In this document: positions 7,157-12,699 of the stretch, piece by piece
Layout: every line of letters starts with the position of its first letter
How positions within the stretch are numbered: position 1 is the first letter of the stretch
Assembly: GCA_020216965.1 (NCBI GenBank)
Contig: JAIWOJ010000013.1
Coordinates: forward strand, 1-12,699
Length of the DNA stretch: 12,699 nt
Reading direction: 5' to 3'
Source of the DNA: Prosthecobacter sp.
GTDB lineage: Bacteria > Verrucomicrobiota > Verrucomicrobiia > Verrucomicrobiales > Verrucomicrobiaceae
Notes under the pieces: generated by a model
Databases searched by the model: none
What the model was told of the DNA's origin: nothing
What the model saw: only the letters and a program-made list of their open reading frames with translations
Translations under genes and position numbers: made by a program

Positions 7157-8188
7157 TCAGCCCGTCAATAGTTCGTCCGGGGCAAGCTCCGCGCTAGGCA
7201 AATTCGTGAACGCATTTTGAATGATCTCCTCTGGCAGTCCCACGCCTATGACCACACCCGCAGGGATAATGTCTCGCACCGCCAGCAAAGGCAGGAACCA
7301 CGTCTCTCCCTGCGGCCGCACGTGCTGGAACGAGAACGGGATCATCGGCAGCTCCGCTAGCCGGCACAACCCCTTGACCCGGACCACTTCATCCGGCAGC
7401 CGCAGCAGCGTGTGTTCCAGCTCGCGCCGGTCCACGACGAATGGCACCGGAACACGCAACGAAGTGAAAGCGCGCTCCGCCTCATGATGGTGATGATGCC
7501 TGCTTGGGGATGCTGTATGTTGGATTGCTTGCTCGAATAGAAGCCCGCCTGGCGGTGACTTGACAAGGAGGCCGCAATCAAGGGCGCTCTGTTCCACCGC
7601 TGCCGTCATCACCTGCAGCCTCAGAAAGTCCGCGAACCGCCCCACATCCGTCTCCTGGCCTCGCGGGGTCAGGCGCGCGATGTCGTGCCTGACACTCTCC
7701 AGCCTCCGCTCCGGCACGCGGTCGGTGTGAGTGAGCATCCAGTGGGTGCTGGTCCGCACCTGCTCGCGCTCCAGCTCGTCATGCATGCCGCGCTGCTGCC
7801 ATCTCGCGGCGTCAATCATCGTCACCTGCATGGGGGAGAGGAAGCGGCGGCACTCGCCGCGCAGGCTGATGGCTGCGATCAAGTTGATGAAGTCCGAGGC
7901 ACCGTTCGCCTCCACTAGCAGCACCCCGCCCTCCGGCACCTCAATCTGCCCGAGGGTGAGCATGAACTCGTGGAGCGAGGAGCAGCAGACACAGGAACCG
8001 TTGATCGAACGCACCTCGACATCGAGATCGCGCAGCCGGGCGGCGTCGATCTCCGCGTTTTCAAAATCGTTGACCACTACGCATAAAGGCACGCCTCGCT
8101 CTTTCAAATCACCCATCAGCGCGCGCAAAAACGTGGTTTTTCCCGCTCCAAGGAAGCCCGCCACCAGGACAAGAGGAATGCGTTTCAT
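7157..8188 (-). CDS. COG0523-family GTPase with shifted CxCC and a five-His tract
   Basis: A 343-aa G3E GTPase. Walker A is GFLGAGKT at 11-18 and VVNDFENAEID at 38-48 matches the family. The metal motif reads NGSCVCC (Cys66, Cys68, Cys69), with one extra Ser compared with NGCxCC. ESTG is replaced by EANG (93-96) and G4 by THTD (153-156). A loop at 229-236 contains five consecutive His (231-235), the sort of metal-storing or metal-delivering loop seen in HypB, UreG relatives and CobW. The C-terminal domain follows. The start ATG at 8188 overlaps the hisI TGA (ATGA), so the pair is probably translationally coupled. The natural inference is that this chaperone supplies zinc to the adjacent HisI, or to other clients, when zinc is scarce. 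Confidence 0.9.
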   Translation of the reverse strand: MKRIPLVLVAGFLGAGKTTFLRALMGDLKERGVPLCVVVNDFENAEIDAARLRDLDVEVRSINGSCVCCSSLHEFMLTLGQIEVPEGGVLLVEANGASDFINLIAAISLRGECRRFLSPMQVTMIDAARWQQRGMHDELEREQVRTSTHWMLTHTDRVPERRLESVRHDIARLTPRGQETDVGRFADFLRLQVMTAAVEQSALDCGLLVKSPPGGLLFEQAIQHTASPSRHHHHHEAERAFTSLRVPVPFVVDRRELEHTLLRLPDEVVRVKGLCRLAELPMIPFSFQHVRPQGETWFLPLLAVRDIIPAGVVIGVGLPEEIIQNAFTNLPSAELAPDELLTG

Positions 8189-8670
8189 AGTTGGGTGGGG
8201 TTGGGGCTGTTGCCATAGACCGCAGCAGGATCAAAGACCTTGCCCTCCTCCTTCCATTCCAGGCAGCCTTCCGCCCCTGGGTAGTCCGCGCCGGTGGGGA
8301 TGCCGCGGTAAAAGCAGGAGCGGTAGCCCACATGGCAGTTGGCACCGCCGGCGGTTTCGACTCGCAGCCAGACGCAGTCCTGATCGTCGTCGATGCGCAA
8401 CTCGCGCACCTTCTGCACGAAGCCGGAGGCGGCCCCTTTGTGCCAAAGCACCTGGCGGCTGCGGCTGAAGTAGTGCGCCTCGCTGGTGGCGATGGTGCGC
8501 TGCAGCGCCTCAGCATTCATGTAACCGACCATGAGCAGATCGCCGGTGGCAAAGTCCGTGGTGACCGCGGGCAAGAGGCCGCGATCGTCGAACTTAGGGG
8601 CAAGGTCGCGGCCCTCCTCGACCTGGCTGACAGAAAGGCGTGGGGAGAAAACAAGGGGAACGGAGGTCAT
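8185..8670 (-). CDS. hisI: Phosphoribosyl-AMP cyclohydrolase (HisI), likely zinc-regulated paralogue
   Basis: A 161-aa monofunctional HisI, with no HisE domain. HisI hydrolyses 1-(5-phosphoribosyl)-AMP to the ProFAR intermediate of histidine synthesis and needs zinc. Family motifs present are FDDRGLLPAV at 27-36, VGYMNAEAL at 48-56, YFSRSRQVLWHKGAASG at 67-83, the acidic metal-binding pattern D94-x-D96-x-D98, and the Cys-bearing GGANCHVGYRSCF at 108-120 (Cys112, Cys119), with Cys99 as a possible third ligand. No other his gene is nearby; the neighbours are metal chaperones. HisI paralogues next to COG0523 genes are a recognised member of Zur regulons, thought to back up the housekeeping enzyme under zinc shortage. 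The start ATG at 8670 is the last triplet of the palindrome's arm and is the only start that keeps the family N-terminus without overrunning the operator. Confidence 0.92.
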   Translation of the reverse strand: MTSVPLVFSPRLSVSQVEEGRDLAPKFDDRGLLPAVTTDFATGDLLMVGYMNAEALQRTIATSEAHYFSRSRQVLWHKGAASGFVQKVRELRIDDDQDCVWLRVETAGGANCHVGYRSCFYRGIPTGADYPGAEGCLEWKEEGKVFDPAAVYGNSPNPTQL

Positions 8671-8700
8671 ATTAAATGCAAACAATTTGCATTTAATATG
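8668..8700. promoter_or_regulatory. Perfect 15-3-15 palindrome with candidate Zur/Fur-family operator (box C)
   Basis: CATATTAAATGCAAA (8668-8682) and TTTGCATTTAATATG (8686-8700) are exact reverse complements around CAA. The inner 19 bases at 8675-8693 read AATGCAAACAATTTGCATT, the most perfect version of the motif also seen at 5342-5360 and 5378-5396. The left end of the palindrome is the hisI start codon on the minus strand. In RNA the sequence would form a 15-bp hairpin that buries that start codon, so control at the RNA level is also possible. It lies between hisI (left) and the DsrE-like gene (right), so both may be regulated by it. Confidence 0.7.
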
Positions 8701-8720
8701 AGCATGCCGCAGGTTTGCAA
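8692..8720 (-). promoter_or_regulatory. Possible hisI promoter
   Basis: On the minus strand TTGCAA (8720-8715), a 16-base spacer and TATTAA (8698-8693) form a plausible sigma-70-type -35/-10 pair. Transcription would then start inside the palindrome, about 15-20 bases before the hisI ATG, so a repressor on box C would block it. The match is moderate and not confirmed. Confidence 0.3.
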
Positions 8721-8755
8721 CTCCTTTCCCCATTCACCCTATCTCCATCCCCGTC

Positions 8756-9133
8756 ATGAAAGTCGCCTACATCTTCGCCACCAACAACGCCTGCACCTTT
8801 AAGCTCTCCACCATGATCCTGCCCCAGCTCGAACAGGGCATTCACGGCGCGGAGGTGGCAGGCATGATGTTCTTTGATGACAACCTTTACCTCCTGCGCG
8901 AAGGCGACGAAATCGGCGAGCGTCTGGCCAGAGTGGCCAAAGATAAAGGCATCCTGCTGATGGTCTGCGACCAATGCGCCGTGCGCCGTGGCCTGGCTGA
9001 GGGCAGCTTTGACATGTGCGGCACCGGCAGCGTGCGCCCGAAGGGCTTGGTCGAGGGAGTGCAGGCAGGCTGTTTCCCGCAGCTTTACGCCGCGTTGAGC
9101 GGCAATCCGCCAGACCAGGTTATCACACTATGA
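8756..9133 (+). CDS. DsrE-like small protein with CxxC
   Basis: A 125-aa protein with a DsrE/DsrF-like alpha/beta layout: a first strand KVAYIFATN at 2-10, a long helix, then GILLMVCDQCAVRRGLAEG at 65-83. DsrE-family proteins carry persulfide sulfur on Cys or act as small redox/sulfur relay partners. Cys13, Cys71, Cys74 (CDQC), Cys88 and Cys106 are possible thiol or metal sites. The start ATG at 8756 precedes the first strand; there is no good Shine-Dalgarno sequence. It is divergent from hisI and shares the palindromic operator region, which suggests induction with the metal genes. A sulfur or thiol role in metal delivery is inference. Confidence 0.75.
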   Translation: MKVAYIFATNNACTFKLSTMILPQLEQGIHGAEVAGMMFFDDNLYLLREGDEIGERLARVAKDKGILLMVCDQCAVRRGLAEGSFDMCGTGSVRPKGLVEGVQAGCFPQLYAALSGNPPDQVITL

Positions 9134-9216
9134 GAGTTTCTGACCGTCGCCACCAAACCAGCGCCACGCGTTTCCGCTGCGCGTATGAATGCCAGGTATG
9201 TCGTTGGCCATCTTAA
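9130..9216 (+). CDS. Possible 28-aa Cys-containing small protein
   Basis: The ATG at 9130 overlaps the TGA of the DsrE-like gene (ATGA), the same coupling seen elsewhere in this island. The 28-codon frame is basic and ends with CAYECQVCRWPS, giving Cys17, Cys21 and Cys24 (C-x3-C-x2-C), a possible metal-binding knuckle. No family is recognised. It may be chance; the remaining 115 bases up to 9331 show nothing gene-like. Confidence 0.25.
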   Translation: MRVSDRRHQTSATRFRCAYECQVCRWPS

Positions 9217-9331
9217 ATCGGCCCCTGGCGCCCCGTTTTCTCAGCAGTCCTCAACTGTGAGAGAGTGAAGTGCTGGAAACGATCGCGCCACTGCCCGCAA
9301 GGAAATAGCGAGTGTGATGCCGCAACTTGAC

Positions 9332-10012
9332 CTACGACTTCGGCGTCGCGTGCCAGATGGCTACGTCCTTGAACTGCGCGCCCTCGCCCTTGGCGACAAG
9401 GCCGATGCGGCCTTTGGGATCCTTGAACCGCTCGTGGCGCGCTGACAGGGTGTGCGTGCCCACCCGCGCAAACCATTCGTCCCCGCGCACTTCGATCGTC
9501 ACCTGATACCATTGCTCCGGATCGAACGTCGTCTCGATGGTTTGCAGGATCTCCTTGCGTGTCTCCTTGGCGATGCCGCTCATCTTTTGCAGCCACACTT
9601 TGCCGGGCGTGACCATGATGCGGCCGAGATGATGGTTCGGCTGGTGGGTGTCGCGGCAGACGAAGCCGACATGCGGCGCGGTGCCGAGCTTGAAACGGGC
9701 GGTGAAGATGATGTCGCCCGCCTCAGTGACGTATTCGCAAACGGCCTCGTGGCCGTTGGGACGCGCGGGGTTGGGCTTCTCGTCCCTGGCGTGCAGCGCG
9801 CCGTCCTTGACCTCCCATTCGCCGATGCCGCCGCGCCAGCCGGGTTTTCCTTTCGGCGCGAGCGAGGACGGCTGGTCGAACCTTTCCGCCGTGATGAGCT
9901 TCGCGGGGGCGACGAGTTTTGTTTCGGGAACACTGACACTTGCCGGTTCAGAGGCGGCGAGCGTGGCGGTGCCGAGAGCGGCGCCGAGAAGAAGCAGGGG
10001 GACGGGTTTCAT
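9332..10012 (-). CDS. Secreted DUF1080-like (concanavalin-fold) protein
   Basis: A 226-aa protein with a signal peptide (MKPVPLLLLGAALGTATLAA, cleavage near residue 20-21). It continues as a single beta-sandwich domain resembling the DUF1080/3-keto-disaccharide hydrolase family: GGIGEWEVKDGAL at 61-73, DIIFTARFKLG at 100-110, WYQVTIEVRGDEW at 168-180, and GRIGLVAKGEGAQFKDVAIW at 201-220. Such proteins are abundant in Planctomycetota and Verrucomicrobiota and act on or bind carbohydrates outside the cytoplasm. The start is the ATG at 10012, at the signal peptide; the frame is open for 19 more codons upstream, overlapping the end of the DUF1552 gene. It lies 53 bases downstream of DUF1552 on the same strand and is probably in the same unit. 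Confidence 0.75.
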   Translation of the reverse strand: MKPVPLLLLGAALGTATLAASEPASVSVPETKLVAPAKLITAERFDQPSSLAPKGKPGWRGGIGEWEVKDGALHARDEKPNPARPNGHEAVCEYVTEAGDIIFTARFKLGTAPHVGFVCRDTHQPNHHLGRIMVTPGKVWLQKMSGIAKETRKEILQTIETTFDPEQWYQVTIEVRGDEWFARVGTHTLSARHERFKDPKGRIGLVAKGEGAQFKDVAIWHATPKS

Positions 10013-10065
10013 AACGCTGGGTCGAAGTGGTGGTTGCGTCACAGTGAGGTTAAAAGAAGGCATTA

Positions 10066-11331
10066 TCAAGCCATCTCCAGCCCGGTGAGGGTGCCGTGGC
10101 CGGAGCCGAAGCGGTCGGCCTCGATGCCGTGGCGCTGGAGCATGGAGACGAAGAGGCGGGCCAGCGGGGCATTGTTCTTCTCGTCGAAGGCGAGGTGCTG
10201 GCCGTGCTTGAAGCCGCCGCCAAAGAGCATCACGGGCAGGTTGCGGGTGTCGTGGCTGGAGGCGTTGCCGAGGTTGCTGGCGATGAAGACCTGGGTGCGG
10301 TCGAGCAGGCGGCCGCCCTCCTCGGCGGTGTCGCGCAAGCGGGCGAGGAAGCTGTGGAGGATGTCCAGCTCGGCGTGCTCGATCTTGCGCAGTTGCTCGA
10401 TCTTGTCGAGGTTCTGGCCGTGGTGGCTGAGGTTGTGCCGGGTTTCGCTGACGCCGGGGATGGGCGGCATGCCGCCGTCGGGATCAATGGAGATGGTGAC
10501 CAGCCGGGTGGAATCGGTCTGCAGGGCGAGGCGGGCCAGGCTCAGCAGCATGTCGGCGCGGCGGATGAGGTCTGAGGCGTCGGGAAGCGGGCCGGGGGGC
10601 TTGGCGTCCACCTGCGGCTTGGGGCGGTGCGCCCAGGCTTCCTCGTTGTGCAGGCGCTGTTCCACGTCGCGCACGGCGGTGAGGTATTGGTCGAGCCGTT
10701 CGCGGTCGCGCGGGGTGACGCGGCGCTGGAGGGCGGCGGTCTCGGCGCGCACGGAGTCGAGCACGCTGTGGCCCTGGCGCAGGCGGCGCTCCTGCTGGCG
10801 GACTTCCTCGGGCGTGCCGGTGACGAAGAGGCGGCGGAAGACGGCGGCGGGGTCGGTCTCGGGCGGGATGCGCACGCCGTTGCGTGTCCAGGACAGGCTG
10901 CCCTGGTGCGAGCCGAAGACGAGGCAGGGATGGCGGGTCTGCGCGCCGGTTTTCTCCAGCACGAACTGGTCGAGGCTGATGGTGTTCTTGTAGGACGCGC
11001 TGCCGGGATGGGGCGCGGTGGTGAGGAAGCTCATCTCCGAGGAATGCAGGCCGCCGACCTCGGGATGGGAGAGGCCGCTGCAGACGGTGAACTGGTCGCG
11101 CAGGTCGGCGAAGTGCTCGAGGTAAGGTGTCAGCTCAAAGCCGCGCCCGGCCTGCTTCGGAAAGAAGTCCGGCGCGTAAAGGCCGAGGGTGAGGTTGACG
11201 AAGACCATGCGACGCGGCGGCAGGGCGGCGGTGTCGGCGGCGCGGCCCACGGCGGGGAGGAAGGACTCGAGCAGCGGCAGCGCGAGGGTGGTGCCGGCGG
11301 CGCGGAGGAAGTGGCGGCGGGTGGTTTTCAT
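10066..11331 (-). CDS. DUF1552 protein with Tat signal
   Basis: A 421-aa protein starting with a twin-arginine signal (TRRHFLRAAGTTLALPLLES, RR at 5-6). The rest matches the DUF1552 family: PPRRMVFVNLTLGLYAPDFFP near 38-58, FTVCSGLSHPEVGGLHSSEMSFLT, a long helical middle, and VFIASNLGNASSHDTRNLPV near the C-terminus. These proteins are alkaline-phosphatase-superfamily-like, exported, and almost always encoded next to DUF1592/DUF1588/DUF1585 cytochrome-like proteins in Planctomycetota and Verrucomicrobiota. Their biochemical function is unknown. The start is the ATG at 11331; a TTG two codons earlier is unlikely. The usual partner gene is the one at the right edge, but a toxin-antitoxin pair lies between them. 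Confidence 0.9.
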   Translation of the reverse strand: MKTTRRHFLRAAGTTLALPLLESFLPAVGRAADTAALPPRRMVFVNLTLGLYAPDFFPKQAGRGFELTPYLEHFADLRDQFTVCSGLSHPEVGGLHSSEMSFLTTAPHPGSASYKNTISLDQFVLEKTGAQTRHPCLVFGSHQGSLSWTRNGVRIPPETDPAAVFRRLFVTGTPEEVRQQERRLRQGHSVLDSVRAETAALQRRVTPRDRERLDQYLTAVRDVEQRLHNEEAWAHRPKPQVDAKPPGPLPDASDLIRRADMLLSLARLALQTDSTRLVTISIDPDGGMPPIPGVSETRHNLSHHGQNLDKIEQLRKIEHAELDILHSFLARLRDTAEEGGRLLDRTQVFIASNLGNASSHDTRNLPVMLFGGGFKHGQHLAFDEKNNAPLARLFVSMLQRHGIEADRFGSGHGTLTGLEMA

Positions 11332-11402
11332 AGACAATGAGATGGGGAGGCGATGGGATGGGAACTGCTTGAAAAGAGAGCGAGAGGGCTTAGGATGACA
11401 CC

Positions 11403-11615
11403 ATGGCGACCGTCAAAGGCAAATCAGGGGCAGCGACCTCCGCACCTGAAGGCGATGCGGAGCGTGCCGCAAGGAAGCAGGCAGCGGTGCGCGAACTGAT
11501 CCGCCGCACCGGAAAGAATGCCGCGCGTGTGCATGCCCGGCTTCCGGAAGATGATCTTGCGCGCGAGGCTTGGCGGCTTGGAGAATCCTGGAGGCGCTCC
11601 GAGCATGAAGCCTGA
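11403..11615 (+). CDS. Small antitoxin candidate for the VapC-type toxin
   Basis: A 70-aa, highly charged, Ala/Arg/Glu-rich protein that looks helical from about residue 19 on (AERAARKQAAVRELIRRTG, then EDDLAREAWRLGESWRR). It has no recognisable VapB DNA-binding domain; the call rests on its position two bases before the toxin start. AGGA lies 7 bases before its ATG, one of the better Shine-Dalgarno matches in the window. It would bind and block the downstream PIN toxin. Confidence 0.65.
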   Translation: MATVKGKSGAATSAPEGDAERAARKQAAVRELIRRTGKNAARVHARLPEDDLAREAWRLGESWRRSEHEA

Positions 11616-11617
11616 TC

Positions 11618-12037
11618 ATGTTCCTGCTGGACACCAACCACCTGCGGGAACTCATCGGCGGGACCAAGCTCGGAGACAGGCTGCGCCAGTGGATCAGCGA
11701 GGCGGACGCCGACGTCGTGACCTCCATCATCAACGCCGACGAATGCCTGCGCGGCTGGCTGGCTTTGATCGCTGGGGCGGACAGTCCGGAACGGGAAACG
11801 ATGGCCTACGAACGGCTCAACGTGATGATTGACCTGCTGAACGATCTGGTCAGGCTGCCATACGATAACGACGCGGCGCAGCGCTTCGCGACGATGCGCA
11901 AGTCTGGCATCCGCATCGGCAGCAAGGATCTCAAAATCGCCTGCATCGCGTTGGAATACAACGCCACGGTGCTGACCCGCAATGGTGCCGACTTCAATCG
12001 AGTCCCTGGCTTGAAGATCGAGAACTGGCTGGATTGA
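11618..12037 (+). CDS. vapC: VapC-type PIN-domain toxin
   Basis: A 139-aa PIN-domain ribonuclease. The acidic catalytic residues are Asp5 (LLDTNHL), Glu42 (INADECL), Asp104 (GSKDLKIACIAL) and Asp125 (LTRNGADFNRVPG), in the normal order and spacing. VapC toxins are Mg-dependent RNases that cut tRNA or rRNA when freed from the antitoxin. The gene begins two bases after the antitoxin stop and ends two bases before the convergent stop of the DUF1588/1585 gene. It looks complete and functional. Confidence 0.9.
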   Translation: MFLLDTNHLRELIGGTKLGDRLRQWISEADADVVTSIINADECLRGWLALIAGADSPERETMAYERLNVMIDLLNDLVRLPYDNDAAQRFATMRKSGIRIGSKDLKIACIALEYNATVLTRNGADFNRVPGLKIENWLD

Positions 12038-12039
12038 TG

Positions 12040-12699
12040 TCATTGACGCTGAAACAGGGAAGACGCCACCACCTCCATCACCAGGCTTTTCAGTCCATAT
12101 CCCTTCCCGGCGCTGGCGCGGACCAGGGCGTCGAGCGCGGCGCGGTCGGCGTATTGCGGGGGCACGCCGGTGGCGTAGGTGAGCAGGTGGCCGGCGAGCG
12201 CACGGGCGACCTGCTCGGGCCGGGCCAGGATGTGACGGCGGAACTCGTTGAAATCCGCAAAGGCGCGCCCGTCGGGCAACTGGCCGCTGGCGTCCACGGC
12301 GGGGCCGAGGCCGACGGTGGACTTCATCGGACGGCGCAGGCTGGCGTCGCGCTGCACGGCGTTGAAGTCGAAGGTCAGCGGCATGACGACCTCGATGTGC
12401 TCCTGCACGGCCTCGCTGGCGGCGCGGTAGCGGCCGCGCCAGCCGCCGATGGGATCGAAGCTCTCCAGCGCGAAGCCGGGCGGGTCCATCTTGGCGTGGC
12501 AGACGGCGCAGGAGGCGTCGGCGCGGTGCTTGTCGAGCTGCTCGCGGATGGTGGTGGCGCCGCGGATGTCCGGCTCGATGGCGGGCACGTTGGCCGGCGG
12601 CGGCGGCACGGGCTGGCCGAGGAGGCGGTCCAGCACCCAGATGCCGCGCAGCACGGGCGAGGTGATGGTGCCGTCGGCGGTGACCTTGAGCACGGCGGC
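12040..12699 (-). CDS. DUF1588/DUF1585 cytochrome-like protein, C-terminal part (cut by window edge)
   Basis: 219 residues of the C-terminal end are visible. DUF1588 begins VLKVTADGTITSPVLRGIWV and carries SCAVCH (Cys64, Cys67, His68), a CxxCH c-type haem site, followed by MDPPGFALESFDPIGGWRGRY. DUF1585 forms the end (LPDGRAFADFNEFRRHILAR, then the TYATGVPPQYADRAALDALV stretch). The whole protein is normally large, with DUF1587/1592/1595 domains, secreted, and paired with DUF1552 in Planctomycetota and Verrucomicrobiota. The frame is open to the window edge, so the start lies outside; the GTG at 12693 is internal. Confidence 0.92.
   Translation of the reverse strand, partial: AAVLKVTADGTITSPVLRGIWVLDRLLGQPVPPPPANVPAIEPDIRGATTIREQLDKHRADASCAVCHAKMDPPGFALESFDPIGGWRGRYRAASEAVQEHIEVVMPLTFDFNAVQRDASLRRPMKSTVGLGPAVDASGQLPDGRAFADFNEFRRHILARPEQVARALAGHLLTYATGVPPQYADRAALDALVRASAGKGYGLKSLVMEVVASSLFQRQ

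Noticed and set aside
9217..9260. GC-rich stretch followed by TTTT after the DsrE-like gene, considered as a terminator
   Set aside because: The arms (GGCCCC / GCGCCCC) do not form a convincing stem.
9452..10993. 513-codon plus-strand open frame
   Set aside because: It is antisense to the DUF1080-like and DUF1552 genes, both of which have clear family motifs and signal peptides; long antisense frames are expected in GC-rich DNA.
10627..11340. 237-codon plus-strand frame rich in Gly, Ala, Glu and Val
   Set aside because: Antisense to the DUF1552 gene, with low-complexity composition and no motif.

Overview
The window is GC-rich and looks like a piece of chromosome from the Planctomycetota/Verrucomicrobiota group, more likely Verrucomicrobiota. 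The evidence is a secreted sulfatase, a Tat-exported DUF1552 protein, the C-terminal end of a large DUF1588/DUF1585 protein with a CxxCH haem motif, a DUF1080-like secreted lectin-fold protein, and start codons that mostly lack a clear Shine-Dalgarno sequence. The assignment rests on gene content only.

Left edge (1-575): the N-terminal end of a secreted sulfatase on the minus strand. It is followed by about 320 bases with no normal gene, which hold a 7-bp inverted repeat and a small reading frame interrupted by an in-frame TGA.

Core (576-9216): what looks like a transition-metal (probably zinc) homeostasis island built from two divergent units. In unit 1, a 66-bp AT-rich gap at 5341-5406 carries two copies of a 19-bp inverted repeat of the form AATGCAA-N5-TTGCATT. 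Leftward from it run a FeoB-like GTPase/permease, an FAD/NAD(P) oxidoreductase with a Cys-rich tail, an unknown 175-aa protein and a COG0523 (CobW-family) GTPase with an intact CxCC metal site. Rightward runs a second COG0523 GTPase in which CxCC is completely lost. In unit 2, a third copy of the repeat lies inside a perfect 15-3-15 palindrome at 8668-8700. Leftward run a HisI paralogue (phosphoribosyl-AMP cyclohydrolase, a zinc enzyme), a third COG0523 GTPase with a five-His tract, and another unknown 175-aa protein. Rightward run a DsrE-like small protein and possibly a 28-codon Cys-containing ORF. HisI paralogues beside COG0523 proteins are a known signature of Zur (zinc uptake regulator) regulons, so the shared repeat is proposed to be the binding site of a Zur/Fur-family repressor. 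The regulator is not in this window.

Right part (9332-12699): a leftward group of exported proteins (DUF1588/DUF1585 end, DUF1552, DUF1080-like). A VapC-type PIN toxin with a small antitoxin candidate sits on the opposite strand exactly between the DUF1588/1585 gene and its usual partner DUF1552.

The most interesting part is the core: three structurally different COG0523 GTPases, an unusual FeoB-like permease with a Cys/His cluster in its G-domain, a Cys-tailed flavoprotein and two unknown proteins, all apparently under one operator motif. No RNA genes, CRISPR arrays or insertion sequences were recognised.
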